From Antarcticibacterium arcticum (lineage in GTDB: Bacteria; Bacteroidota; Bacteroidia; Flavobacteriales; Flavobacteriaceae), in NCBI RefSeq assembly GCF_007993795.1, contig NZ_CP042476.1:1-64000 (forward strand): a stretch of DNA of 64,000 nt. The letters are read 5' to 3'. The notes under the pieces were generated by a model, which saw only the letters and a list, made by a program, of their open reading frames with translations, did not search any database and was not told the DNA's origin. This document shows, piece by piece, positions 31,876 through 42,400 of this stretch; positions within the stretch are counted from its first letter, which is position 1; each line of letters begins with the position of its first letter. A program made the translations under genes and the position numbers.

Positions 31876-34800
31876 CTAATTATTAATGATCATCTTTTTA
31901 TGAATAATACCTTGTGCTGTAAACATTTTTACAACATATACTGAAGAACTGTAACTCCTCACAGGCAATTTAATCTCCTTTTGAGTGCCAATGTTTGTGT
32001 ACTCTTCAATTATTTGGCCGGACATACTGTGCAAAGTGATCTTTGTAATAAGATGCTGCTCCGGATTTTTAACAACCAATTCTCTGCTGTCCTCCATATA
32101 AAAGACATTTGGATTTCCAATTACTACAGCAGTATCAGGAAGTGAAGGTTCAGGCTTTGTGGTATCAGGAGTGGTACCCTGTTCTTCTTCTTCTTCTTCT
32201 TCTTCTTCTTCTTCTTCTTCTTCTTCTTCTTCTTCTTCTTCTTCTTCTTCTTCTTCGGTTACCGGAGGTTCCTCTGTATCCTTTTCAATCTGGAATACAA
32301 TTTCAAACCTATCAGTAAAAGTGCCGGGTTCCATCATAAACCTGAATTCCTTGTTCCGGAGATCGTGGTAAGTTTCTTCCACATTATCCTTTATATAAAT
32401 ATTGAGGTCATCATCAATATTTTCCAGGTTATTTATTTTAATGGAAAATTGAGTTTTCTTATTGATCTTCACACCTAATTTAAGGATGCGGGTTAAATTA
32501 AAATCTGGAACTCCTTGTATTACAAAGCGGTTATTATCAATCATCCAGAACATGTCCTCCAAATTATTATCATTTAAAGGAGCATCATAACCAAGGTCAA
32601 AACCATTGGTGGTATTAGGATCTACCCCTACAAGAATTTGACGGTTATATCCCATAGGAGATTTAAAGTCCAGGCGAATTTTTTGCCTGCTGTCTTTATT
32701 CTCATCTCTTTTGGTAATATTTTCCGGTCTCAGGAATAATGAATTCGCCGCATTCTTTTCGGTTACAAAAGCGCGTTGGAAATTTCTGAAAATCACATCT
32801 CCCCCGTTAACACTTATATTATTGGAAGTTTCAGGATCAAGGGAGGTGTTTATGAAAAAGCCCTGGGCAACCGGAATAAATTGTCCCGGTTTATTATTGC
32901 TTTTATCATCTGTGGCGTTAATGCGTTCATCATTTGATACGGCTGGTACCCCGTCCAACAGGTTCCTGGTGGCATAACCTCCAATATATTCTTTCAGGAT
33001 ATGTGATTTTCCTGCAAAATGATCCCAGAAATAAACCGCTCCATTGAATACATTTACGGTATTACGGCCTCCTGTAACATCTTTTAGGTTGTCGAGTATG
33101 AACTCATTAACATCCAGAGCAGAAGGGTAGGGGTTACCTAACAGATAATTTTGGTCTTTTCCAATGTTCAGGGTTATGGTTCCGTTATTTGGCTTTCCTT
33201 TAAATACATAATTCTGTCTGTCTGAAATAGCCGCATTCCCGGACGTTCCTTTCATTGTATATCCCTCCCCGGCATTAAGGATGCCGGTATGGCCTATGTG
33301 CTTCCATTCACTGTAGACATTTGCCGTACCTCTGAATTTAAACAACCAGTAATTACTAATTTTTCGGGGGGTCCCATAGGCGCCATCTGCATACTCGTGC
33401 CAGTTATGAAAACTAAGGGATTTACCGTAATTTGAAGTGGGAGATCCATCCAACATCACCTCTCCAATCGTGTATGTAGGATTATTGGCCGCTCCCTGTA
33501 AAGAAACAGGTGAAGACCAGTAATTATAGTTGTAACTGTTTGCAGTTCCCTGTTGTGCTCGCTCAATAAAACCACTGCTGGTTGCATCGAGAACACTTGT
33601 AATAGTCTGCGGAAATTCTACAGTTGCATCCTTGATTTGAGCCGATGTTTTAATATCTGTTTGAACAAGTTGAGATTCACCAACAAGATTGATATTACCA
33701 TTAAGTTTCAGGTAATGTGAAACCCTTAATGCCTGCCCGGAATTTTCCCAATCCTGGTCTTCATTCGGGTTTGAAACTGTAAGAGTTCCACCTTCTGAAA
33801 GCAATCCTAAAACATTAATATCATGTCCGCCGGATGTAATGTCGTGATTGATCCTGGCAATGTTCCAGTTAATGTTCTCGTTATTAATTCCCTTGGCGTT
33901 GGGAACATCCCAAACTACAGGTTGGGCCCAAATATTATTATCTCTCCACGGGCCACCTGCAACTGAAATATATGGTAGCGGGGCGGTATTTTCCTGGGGA
34001 GTAGTTATATTTTTTAATTGGCCGTCAACTTTATTGGCTGCTTTGTCTTTTGTAATTCCATTATTGGCTTCATTTACCAGCAACTGGTAATATCCGCTCA
34101 GGCTGGTCCAGCTTAGGTTACCCGGGACATTTAATGGCAACACGGTCCCTTTTACAGGATTTACACCCACCTCAAGTCGTTGGTTCATCATGAACCGCAG
34201 TTGCTCCTCGGTTAACGCGGTATTCCATATACGCACTTCCTCGATCCAGCCGTGGAAGTAATTTTGCGGAATTTCGGGGTTGGTGTTATCAAATTCTGCA
34301 CCTATCATGAATGGGAAAGCTGTGGATGCAGGATTTGTAGCCGCAGCATTTCCTACTCTAATCCCATCAACATATAGATTGGCTCTTCCATCTTTGAAGA
34401 TAACGGCTATATGATACCATCTTTGGGTGCCGAGTTGTGAAGAGGAGGAAACCGCGCTATTGCCCCATCTAAAAGTAGGGGCTCCCTGGTTTATAACCAA
34501 ATCAAATCCCCCGGCACCAGGATTTCTCATATTTCTTTTAGAGAGAATGGTTTTAACACCATTGGTTGATTTCAATTTGACCCAGGCTTCCAGGCTAAAG
34601 GTACCAGAAGTAAGCCCATAATCATTACCAAAAACCACATGGTCATCTACTCCGTCAAAATCAAGCGTGCTGCAGTCTTCAACAAAAGTAATCTCCACCT
34701 GGTCTGTGGTGCTACAGGTGCCGTCTTCGTGAGCAATAGTCCAGGTTAGGACGTAAGTATCGGCACTCCCGGTAAATTCAGATTTTGGGTCGCTGGCATC

Positions 34801-37800
34801 TGCAATTGTTCCACCTGTTCCGGATTCTAAAGTCCAGGTTCCCACTCCGGTTTCAGCAGTGTTGGCATTAAGAAAAGTGCTGTTGCTACCGCAATTAAAA
34901 ATTTGGTCTTCACCTGCGGTGGCTACGCTTAATTGTTCCGGTTCAGAAATCGTAACTTCTTTAAGGATCTGGCAACCATTGGCATCTATAACTGTAACTG
35001 TATAATTTCCTGCGGTTAATCCTATTGCCGTAGCAGTGGTTTGTTGCTGGGCATCATTCCATAGATATTGATAAGTGGCTCCGGTAAATGGAGTACCTCC
35101 TGTAGGAATAACCGTGGCTTCACCTGTTTCACCGTAACAAGCAGGAGAAACGGTAGAGGTAGTAGCTGACACTGAGGTTGTGGGTTCAATAACTGTAACA
35201 TTCACAGTTGTTTTATTTTCTCTTGCATCTCTTACATATACCGTATAATTTCCAGCAGGTAAATTGATAAATTGATTATTTGTGCTGTAGTTGTTAGTAT
35301 TTCCGGTTAAACTATATGCATAGGGAGCAAATCCCCCTGATGCCTTAACTGAAATCATTCCAGAATTATCTCCCTTACAAAGGATAGGAGTTGCGGTGGC
35401 TTCTGCTTTTAATTGTGTTGGTAAAGTTACAGGGTCTGCAGTGGAGTAACAAAATGCATTGTTATTTTGTCCACAGGTTTTTTTAGATACATTTGTCCAG
35501 GTTATATAAAAATTTTCAATTTCAAGGACATCCCCACATTTAAATTCTATGGGGGAAAGAGTGAATCGAACGAAGTTGCCCACTTTGTTTGTCTTATTTC
35601 CTTCCGGACTATAATCATCAATATCGGCCCCTAACCTACAACCTGAAACAAATGTTGTTTTTGTGGTACCTGCACCCAAGAAATTCTTCACTACGTATAC
35701 TATCTCTACATATGGATTATAGGCATTAGCACTTTTTGAAACAGCCAGATATATATATTTAGGTACGTTGTCATTACAACTATTTTGCAAATCCAAGCGT
35801 GTGCCCGCACTATCACCAACGTAGATGTCGTTTGGATTAAATTCTATGTTCTCTGATTTACCACAGGGTTCATAACATTTCCCTATATACTGTTGTTGTG
35901 TTGTAGTATAAACCTCTCCTGTGCTGTCAGTGACAGTTAAGGTAATTGTTTTATTACCTGTATCATTATAAAAAACCTTATGTTCACCGATGCCCGATCT
36001 TAAAGGGTCAACGGCAGCTGTGCCAAAGTCCCAGTTATAAAGATAAGGTCCAACTCCACCCCGTGCCTTTCCATTTTCAACTTCAAAATAGGACGTTCTT
36101 ATGGTTAATTCATCCCCCTCACAAAGGTTTCTCGAAATAATAAATGCTTCCATTGCATCTATAATTGTAAATGCCTTCTTAAAGGTGCATCCTTTCGTAT
36201 CTTTAACCGTAAGTTCGTAATTTCCGGCTAATAGGCTGGTGGCAGTTTTCGTGGATTGTAGAATATTTGACTCACCTACTTTTCTCCATTCATAGGTATA
36301 CCCTGCGGTTCCCCCTGTTGGATTTGCAGTAGCAGTTCCTGTGGCTGTACCATAAGTGGTAGTTCTCGTGATAGCTACTTCAGCACTAAGGGGTGCTGCA
36401 GGTTGTGTAATTTCATAATTTTCCTTTAGGGTAATAAAGCAGGCTGGAGAAGCTTTATCACGTATTTGCACATTGTAAGAACCTTTACTAAGGCCTGTAA
36501 AATTCCCTGAGGTTTGCCACGTTGTACCATTTATACTATATTCAAATGTTCCCTTTCCTCCTGTAGGGTTGGTAATGGTGATCTTTCCGTCATTACCGTT
36601 AAAACAACTCACATTGGTCCTTGTCACTGTACCGTTAAGAACGCCGGGTTGGCTTATTGTAACGGTCTTTTGCAGGGAACAGCCTTTACTGTCCTTTACA
36701 AAGATGGTATGGGTCCCTGCCGGCAATCCGGTAAAGATTTTGGAATCGCTAAAATTTGAATTATCAATAGAAAATTGATAATTGCCGTTCCCGCCAGATA
36801 CAGTTCCTGCCGTTGCTGTACCATCACTTGCACCGAAACATGTGGCAGGTGTTGAAGTAGCATCGGTCATTTGCATTTCCTGTGGTTCTTCCAGTTCCAA
36901 ATTAGATTCCAGAACCACAATACAACCCGGATTTTGTGCATCCCGAATTTGAACCGAATAGGTGCCGCCCGTTAAATTAGAAAACGTGCCGCTTTGTTGC
37001 CAGTTCGTTCCGTTGATACTATATTCATAATTCCCAAATCCTCCACTTGGATCGGTAATACTTATAATGCCATCCTTATTCCCATTACAGGTCACACTTG
37101 TATTGGTGAAAGCGGCATCCAATTGTTCCGGCTGAATAATTGTTACCTGGGCAGCAACTTCACAACCATTGCTATCGGTTACTGTTACAGAATAATCTCC
37201 CGGAGTTAGATTTTCAACTTTGGCTGTGTTTCCTGCCGTTCCCCAATTATACGTGAAAGGTCCAACCCCGCCCGAAACTATCGCTTCAGCAGTTCCGTTT
37301 GCAGCTCCAAAACATACTATATCCTTTTTCTGAACAGTAACTGAAAGGGGATTAATGGTAATAAGCTGTTTTACGGTTGAGGTGTTGCCAGCTGCATCTG
37401 TAAAGGTCCAGGTGATCTCACCCGAAGAGGTAAAAGTTGTGGACCTGTTTCCGGTAGCTGTGATCTCATTATCGCAATTATCAATTGCAACGGGAACAGC
37501 GATTGTATAAGCACATCCCCAGGTGATATTTTCCAGGGTGGGAACTACAGGTGCTTCATTGTCTTTTACAATTATTTTCTGGGTAACAGGCGCAGCGCCA
37601 TTGCCATTATCATCTGTTGCGGTCCAGGTGATGATGGTTTCCCCTGTAGGAAAAGGATCAGACAAGGATTTATTGTCACTCCTGCTCCCGGAAGGAGTAG
37701 CAACCGTACAATTATCGCTTACTGCGGGCGCTGTAATATTTATTGAGGCAGAACACACTCCTGCATCGGTATTGGCATTGATATCAGCTGCAGGGGCTAT

Positions 37801-39261
37801 CACAGGGATTATAGTATCCTCAACGGTTACCACAGCAGTTTTTGAAGCCGGATTTCCGTTTTTATCTGTTGCCGATAAAGTAACGGTATTGGCCCCAACA
37901 TTGGAACAATCAAAAGAAGTTTTGTCAGTAGAAAATGTAAGTGCGCCACAGGAATCTGTACTCCCGTCATTGACTGCATCCTGGGTAATTGTAGCTGCTC
38001 CGTTGGCATCTAACTGAACTGTAATGTTTTTTGTATTGACTACCGGGGCAACTTTATCCTCCACATTTACTGTAGCCTGGCCAGTACTTGTATTTCCATT
38101 TTCATCTGTTACAGTTAAGGTAACGGTATTTGGCCCCACATTGGAACAATCAAAAGAAGTTTTGTCGGTGGAAAATGTAAGTCCGCCACAGGAATCGGTA
38201 CTCCCGTCATTGACTGCATCCTGGGTAATTGTAGCTGTTCCGTTGGCATCTAACTGAATAGTGATATTTTTTGTATTAACTACAGGGGCTACTTTATCTT
38301 CTACTGTTACGATTGCTTCTGCAGAACCTGTATTTCCATTTTCATCTGTTACAGTTAAGGTAACGGTATTTGCTCCAACATTAGAACAATCAAAAGAAGT
38401 TTTGTCAGTAGAATAAGTAAGTCCTCCACAGGAATCGGTACTCCCGTCATTGACTGCATCCTCGCCGATACTAGCCGTTCCGTTGGTATCTAACTGAACA
38501 GTAATGTTTTTTGTGCTAACCAGAGGGGCTACTTTATCTTCTACTGTAACAGTTGCTTCTGCAGAATTTGTATTTCCATTTTCATCTGTTACGGATAAAG
38601 TAACGGTATTTGCTCCTACATTAGAGCAGTCAAAGGTATTAGGATTTACTTGAAGGGATGCAATTCCGCATGCATCATTGGAGCCATTATCAACATCGGC
38701 GGCGGTTATGGTTGTTTGTCCGTTGGCATCCAGCTGTACTGTAATGTTCTGGGTTATGGCATTCGGATTTGTGTCGTCTTTAACAGTGATTTCAATTTCT
38801 GAAGATGTTGTAGCAACATCTTGAGAATCTGTTACAGTTACAGTATATTTTCCCGGAGCAAGGCCGGAAATGTTTTGAGTTGTTTGACCAGAGCTCCATA
38901 AATAGGTATAAGGTTCTGTACCCCCACTCACTGAAATATTAATCGCTCCATCATTGTTACCGGAACAAGTGGCATGTGTAATTTCGCCCACGGTTATAGC
39001 CGGGCTTGAGGCGCTCTTTAAAGAAGACCTTACTCCTGCAGCTTCAAATGTGGCTACAGGAATTATTTTGGCCCGTTGCTCAAGGGGAGCATCGGCCTGG
39101 GGCAAAGCATCAGGAGCGAGCAAGGATGAAACCTTCTCAGAAATCTTAGTAAAACTGATCTCTGAAAAATTAACCCTGGTTTCCGATAAGATAAAATTGG
39201 TAAAACCCAGAAATGTTATAATAACAAGAATAGCTTTTACGCGCGGAGTAATTTTTCCCAT
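31876..39261 (-). CDS. Giant SprB-like T9SS surface protein (2461 aa)
   Basis: It has an N-terminal membrane/signal segment (residues 8-28). Domains in order: one SprB-type repeat (90-160), four 80-aa HYR-like repeats (about 162-481), two more HYR domains (to about 640), then SprB repeats (about 640-1040, with CNGNKDG and CFGASDG cores). A PKD-like part, more SprB repeats (about 1290-1440), a LamG/concanavalin domain (about 1530-1700, DFDGVDDHVVFG), and a long C-terminal module follow. Next come 25 consecutive Glu (about 2336-2360) and a T9SS sorting domain (last 75 aa, SSSVYVVKMF). SprB repeats mark gliding adhesins of Flavobacterium. The C-terminal third is paralogous to the next giant gene. 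A surface adhesin role is inferred. Confidence 0.92.
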   Translation of the reverse strand: MGKITPRVKAILVIITFLGFTNFILSETRVNFSEISFTKISEKVSSLLAPDALPQADAPLEQRAKIIPVATFEAAGVRSSLKSASSPAITVGEITHATCSGNNDGAINISVSGGTEPYTYLWSSGQTTQNISGLAPGKYTVTVTDSQDVATTSSEIEITVKDDTNPNAITQNITVQLDANGQTTITAADVDNGSNDACGIASLQVNPNTFDCSNVGANTVTLSVTDENGNTNSAEATVTVEDKVAPLVSTKNITVQLDTNGTASIGEDAVNDGSTDSCGGLTYSTDKTSFDCSNVGANTVTLTVTDENGNTGSAEAIVTVEDKVAPVVNTKNITIQLDANGTATITQDAVNDGSTDSCGGLTFSTDKTSFDCSNVGPNTVTLTVTDENGNTSTGQATVNVEDKVAPVVNTKNITVQLDANGAATITQDAVNDGSTDSCGALTFSTDKTSFDCSNVGANTVTLSATDKNGNPASKTAVVTVEDTIIPVIAPAADINANTDAGVCSASINITAPAVSDNCTVATPSGSRSDNKSLSDPFPTGETIITWTATDDNGNGAAPVTQKIIVKDNEAPVVPTLENITWGCAYTIAVPVAIDNCDNEITATGNRSTTFTSSGEITWTFTDAAGNTSTVKQLITINPLSVTVQKKDIVCFGAANGTAEAIVSGGVGPFTYNWGTAGNTAKVENLTPGDYSVTVTDSNGCEVAAQVTIIQPEQLDAAFTNTSVTCNGNKDGIISITDPSGGFGNYEYSINGTNWQQSGTFSNLTGGTYSVQIRDAQNPGCIVVLESNLELEEPQEMQMTDATSTPATCFGASDGTATAGTVSGGNGNYQFSIDNSNFSDSKIFTGLPAGTHTIFVKDSKGCSLQKTVTISQPGVLNGTVTRTNVSCFNGNDGKITITNPTGGKGTFEYSINGTTWQTSGNFTGLSKGSYNVQIRDKASPACFITLKENYEITQPAAPLSAEVAITRTTTYGTATGTATANPTGGTAGYTYEWRKVGESNILQSTKTATSLLAGNYELTVKDTKGCTFKKAFTIIDAMEAFIISRNLCEGDELTIRTSYFEVENGKARGGVGPYLYNWDFGTAAVDPLRSGIGEHKVFYNDTGNKTITLTVTDSTGEVYTTTQQQYIGKCYEPCGKSENIEFNPNDIYVGDSAGTRLDLQNSCNDNVPKYIYLAVSKSANAYNPYVEIVYVVKNFLGAGTTKTTFVSGCRLGADIDDYSPEGNKTNKVGNFVRFTLSPIEFKCGDVLEIENFYITWTNVSKKTCGQNNNAFCYSTADPVTLPTQLKAEATATPILCKGDNSGMISVKASGGFAPYAYSLTGNTNNYSTNNQFINLPAGNYTVYVRDARENKTTVNVTVIEPTTSVSATTSTVSPACYGETGEATVIPTGGTPFTGATYQYLWNDAQQQTTATAIGLTAGNYTVTVIDANGCQILKEVTISEPEQLSVATAGEDQIFNCGSNSTFLNANTAETGVGTWTLESGTGGTIADASDPKSEFTGSADTYVLTWTIAHEDGTCSTTDQVEITFVEDCSTLDFDGVDDHVVFGNDYGLTSGTFSLEAWVKLKSTNGVKTILSKRNMRNPGAGGFDLVINQGAPTFRWGNSAVSSSSQLGTQRWYHIAVIFKDGRANLYVDGIRVGNAAATNPASTAFPFMIGAEFDNTNPEIPQNYFHGWIEEVRIWNTALTEEQLRFMMNQRLEVGVNPVKGTVLPLNVPGNLSWTSLSGYYQLLVNEANNGITKDKAANKVDGQLKNITTPQENTAPLPYISVAGGPWRDNNIWAQPVVWDVPNAKGINNENINWNIARINHDITSGGHDINVLGLLSEGGTLTVSNPNEDQDWENSGQALRVSHYLKLNGNINLVGESQLVQTDIKTSAQIKDATVEFPQTITSVLDATSSGFIERAQQGTANSYNYNYWSSPVSLQGAANNPTYTIGEVMLDGSPTSNYGKSLSFHNWHEYADGAYGTPRKISNYWLFKFRGTANVYSEWKHIGHTGILNAGEGYTMKGTSGNAAISDRQNYVFKGKPNNGTITLNIGKDQNYLLGNPYPSALDVNEFILDNLKDVTGGRNTVNVFNGAVYFWDHFAGKSHILKEYIGGYATRNLLDGVPAVSNDERINATDDKSNNKPGQFIPVAQGFFINTSLDPETSNNISVNGGDVIFRNFQRAFVTEKNAANSLFLRPENITKRDENKDSRQKIRLDFKSPMGYNRQILVGVDPNTTNGFDLGYDAPLNDNNLEDMFWMIDNNRFVIQGVPDFNLTRILKLGVKINKKTQFSIKINNLENIDDDLNIYIKDNVEETYHDLRNKEFRFMMEPGTFTDRFEIVFQIEKDTEEPPVTEEEEEEEEEEEEEEEEEEEEEEEEEQGTTPDTTKPEPSLPDTAVVIGNPNVFYMEDSRELVVKNPEQHLITKITLHSMSGQIIEEYTNIGTQKEIKLPVRSYSSSVYVVKMFTAQGIIHKKMIINN
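32182..32256 (-). repeat. Perfect GAA microsatellite (25 units) in coding sequence
   Basis: Seventy-five bases of uninterrupted TTC on the plus strand, read as 25 GAA (Glu) codons on the coding strand. It lies between the C-terminal module and the sorting domain of the 2461-aa protein. Repeat changes stay in frame. Confidence 0.98.
37819..38778 (-). repeat. Four 240-bp tandem repeats (80-aa HYR-like)
   Basis: Units end or start at about 38778, 38538, 38298 and 38058. The middle two and last are very similar (conserved DGSTDSCGG and SFDCSNVG). The unit length equals that of the 240-bp repeats at the window start, showing a shared module family. Confidence 0.9.
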
Positions 39262-39409
39262 ACGCTAACATTTATAATAATTTGTAAAATTATATATAAA
39301 AAATTAGAAATAAGGGAATTAGGTCAAAAATTTACCGATTAACGACCAAATTTGCCGATTAAATACGCTTGTTTTTTATATCAACTGCTGTTTTGTAGGA
39401 ATTATCTTG
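39262..39409 (-). promoter_or_regulatory. Upstream region of the 2461-aa gene with direct repeats
   Basis: This AT-rich 148-base gap holds two spaced copies of AATTTnCCGATTAA (about 39329-39342 and 39349-39362). The second runs into CCGATTAAATACGC (39355-39368), which resembles CCGATAAAATACAC at 49313-49326 upstream of the other giant gene. No exact TAnnTTTG box is seen. These are candidate operator sequences only. Confidence 0.35.
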
Positions 39410-42400
39410 TTAATTACTTATGATGATCTTTTTAGTTATAACCTTATCGCTGACATACATTTTCAAGATATATACGCCTGAACTGTATCCCCGAACCGGT
39501 AAAATAATCTCTTTCTCATTGGTGATCTGGTCGTAATCTTCCAGTAAATTTCCGTTAAGGTCAAACAGATAAAGGTTTGAAATTTCAATTTGCTCCGGAT
39601 TCAAAATTTGGATCTGTCGGTTGGCATAAGAATGACGTACCCGTAAAACGATTCCATAATCTTTACCATCCGGTCCTGGTTCAACAGGAGGCAATACCTC
39701 TTCATCTTTAGAGAAAATTATCTCAAAACGGTCATGAATAGTGCCGGGCTCAGATGTTGAGAAGTAAGCCGATTTTCGGAGATCATGAATACTGTCTTTC
39801 AACTTATCATTTAGATAAATATTCAATTCATTATTCCCGTTTTCCAGTGTATCCAGTCGTATCCTGAATTCCTTGTTTTCTTTGACCTTTATTCCCAGAG
39901 GTATAATCCTGTCTTTATTGAAATCGGCAATTGACTGAATAACAAGCTTGTTTTCTCCCTGCAGGAAGTACATATCTTCAATATTATTATCAAACAGGTG
40001 AGCATCATATCCAAGATCAAAAGCATCAGTAGTGCCAGGAATTGCTCCTACGAGGATCTGGCGCCAATATCCAACTGGTGATGAGAATGAAAGCCTTATC
40101 TTTTTAAATTCTGTGTCTTTTGCTTTGACATTTTTTTCTCCTGTTTCTGGTTTAAGGAAAAGAGAGTTAGATCCAAATCCTCCCTCAATCTCAAATTTTC
40201 TTTGTGAATTTTTAAATTTTACCTTCCCGCCTAAGATTGGAAACGCAGATTCCAAGGTTGTAGAATTAATCATGAAGCCTTGAGCTACTGGAATATACGG
40301 TCCTGGGATTTTATTATTAGGCTCCCCTGTATTATCAATACGCTCATCCACAGATGCAGCCGGAACCGCACCACCTATATTCAATACCGCATATCCACCT
40401 ATATATTCTTTTAGAATATGGCTAACTTCCTGAAAATGATCCCAGAAATAAAGGGAGCCGTCAAATACATTTCTATCATTTTTACCTCCAGACACATCTT
40501 TAAGATTATCGCGAATAAATTCATGTGCATCAATCGCCGATGGATAGGGATTTCCAATCAAATAATTTTGGTCGACACTCAAATCAGGAAGCGTAAGATC
40601 CCCATTGTGAGGTTTGCCTCTGAAAGTATAATTTTGTCCATCTGCCATTCTAGCATACCCATCAGTTCCCTTCATCGTGAAACCTTCTCCAGAATTTACC
40701 GTACCCGTTGACCCAATATGTTTCCATTCGGAATAAGCATTTGCCGTTGCAGGAGAAAATTTCCATAACCAATAGGCGCTTATTATTAAAGAATTTGGTG
40801 ACCTGGCACCATCGGCAGCGGCATGAGATGCCGGGAAACTTATTGAAATTGGGGAAGCCGGATTTGTTCCATTTAGAAGAACTCCCCCTACTGAATATCC
40901 TCCATTAATCGAAGTTGCACTAACCGGGGAAGACCAATAATTATAGATAAAACTATTTCGCTTTCCTTGTTGATCACGATCCAGATGGCCGGTACTGGCC
41001 GGATCTACAATACTCAATTCAGGTTGTAACAACTGTGATTCACCATTAAGATCTATTATACCGTCTAATTTTAGATAATGAGAAATTGTAAGAGCTTTTC
41101 CGGTTCCCACCAATTCATGAGACTCATTGGCAGGAATATCCCCAACCATATCTAATGTATTAACTTCAGATATTAAACCCAGGACAGAAATATCCCTTGT
41201 TGAATTCACATTATGTTTAGTTCGCACAATATTCCAGTCTAATCCACCTGAATTCGGTATTTGCCAAACATCAGGATATGCCCAGGTAGCATCCGCATCC
41301 CAAGATCCATCCTGTTTGGTAAAATATGGCAAAGGGGCCGTATTCTCCTGAGTGGTGGTCATATTTCGTAATTTACCATTTACTGGAGAACCAGAAAGAT
41401 CAGGAGTATAACCCCCATTTAAGATGGAGGTAGTAAGTAATTGGTAATATCCTGCAAGACTTCCAAATTCTGGAGCATCGGGATGAACCATATCAACCTG
41501 CACTCCAATATTACCAGTATCTTTTAAACGCTGGTTCATGGTAAAACGAATATTCTTTTCCGAAATCTTCGTATTCCAAATTCGTACTTCTTCAATCCAA
41601 CCAGAGAAATGATTTTCTGTATTGGGAGCATTCCATCGCGCGCCTATAAAAGATCTTTTAACATCGCCAGTGCCTGAAATGGTTGTCCCCTTTGCAATTC
41701 CATCCACATATAATTTACCATCTGAATCAACTGCAATATGGTACCATCGTCCGTTAGTTGAAACTAACCCGGAAAGGTCACTCATATTAATTTCCAACTG
41801 AGGAGTACTTATAATAGTTCCGGTTGCAGCCTCCGGCCTTATCCAGGCTTCTATGCTGTAGTCACCAGTATATCCTTCGCCAAGGTCAACGAAATCATCT
41901 ATGCCGTCAAAGTCAAGGGTTGTACAGGCTTTAACGGTAAATGTTATTTTTTCATATACAGGAGGACAGGATTCATTTTTATATTGATCCTCTGGCCTGC
42001 TCAAGGAGTATTGTAAGGTATATTCCCCTTCAATCCCCGGGGAAAAAATGGCTGCAGTGTCTTTTATTGAGGGGGAGAAATGAGCTTCTGAAAAAGTATA
42101 ACCTGCCGGTTTGGTCACTACTTCCCATTTAGCCGAGTATCCGTCGGCTGTAGGAAAAGTTTTCATCTTGTTCAAACCACTGTTCTCAATACTTCCTTTT
42201 AATTGCACATTTTCAAAACCACAACTGCCTCCCAGAGCAGTAGCTTTGGAAGTATACTGGTCAAAAACAAATACATTAATAGTTGAGGAGTTTTCTACAA
42301 CTGGACATTGTGCCCCTGTACTATCAAAAGTCAATCTTGTTTTAATTTCGAATTCGTTCAATCCTATAAGACTTGGCTCCCATTGTTCAGAATTATTTCT

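Noticed and set aside
32109..32371. Poly-Leu and poly-Ser frames on the plus strand.
   Set aside because: They are shadows of the GAA microsatellite read on the other strand.
37523..38017. 164-codon plus-strand frame opposite the 2461-aa gene.
   Set aside because: It is antisense to the HYR repeats and mirrors their periodicity; no independent signals.
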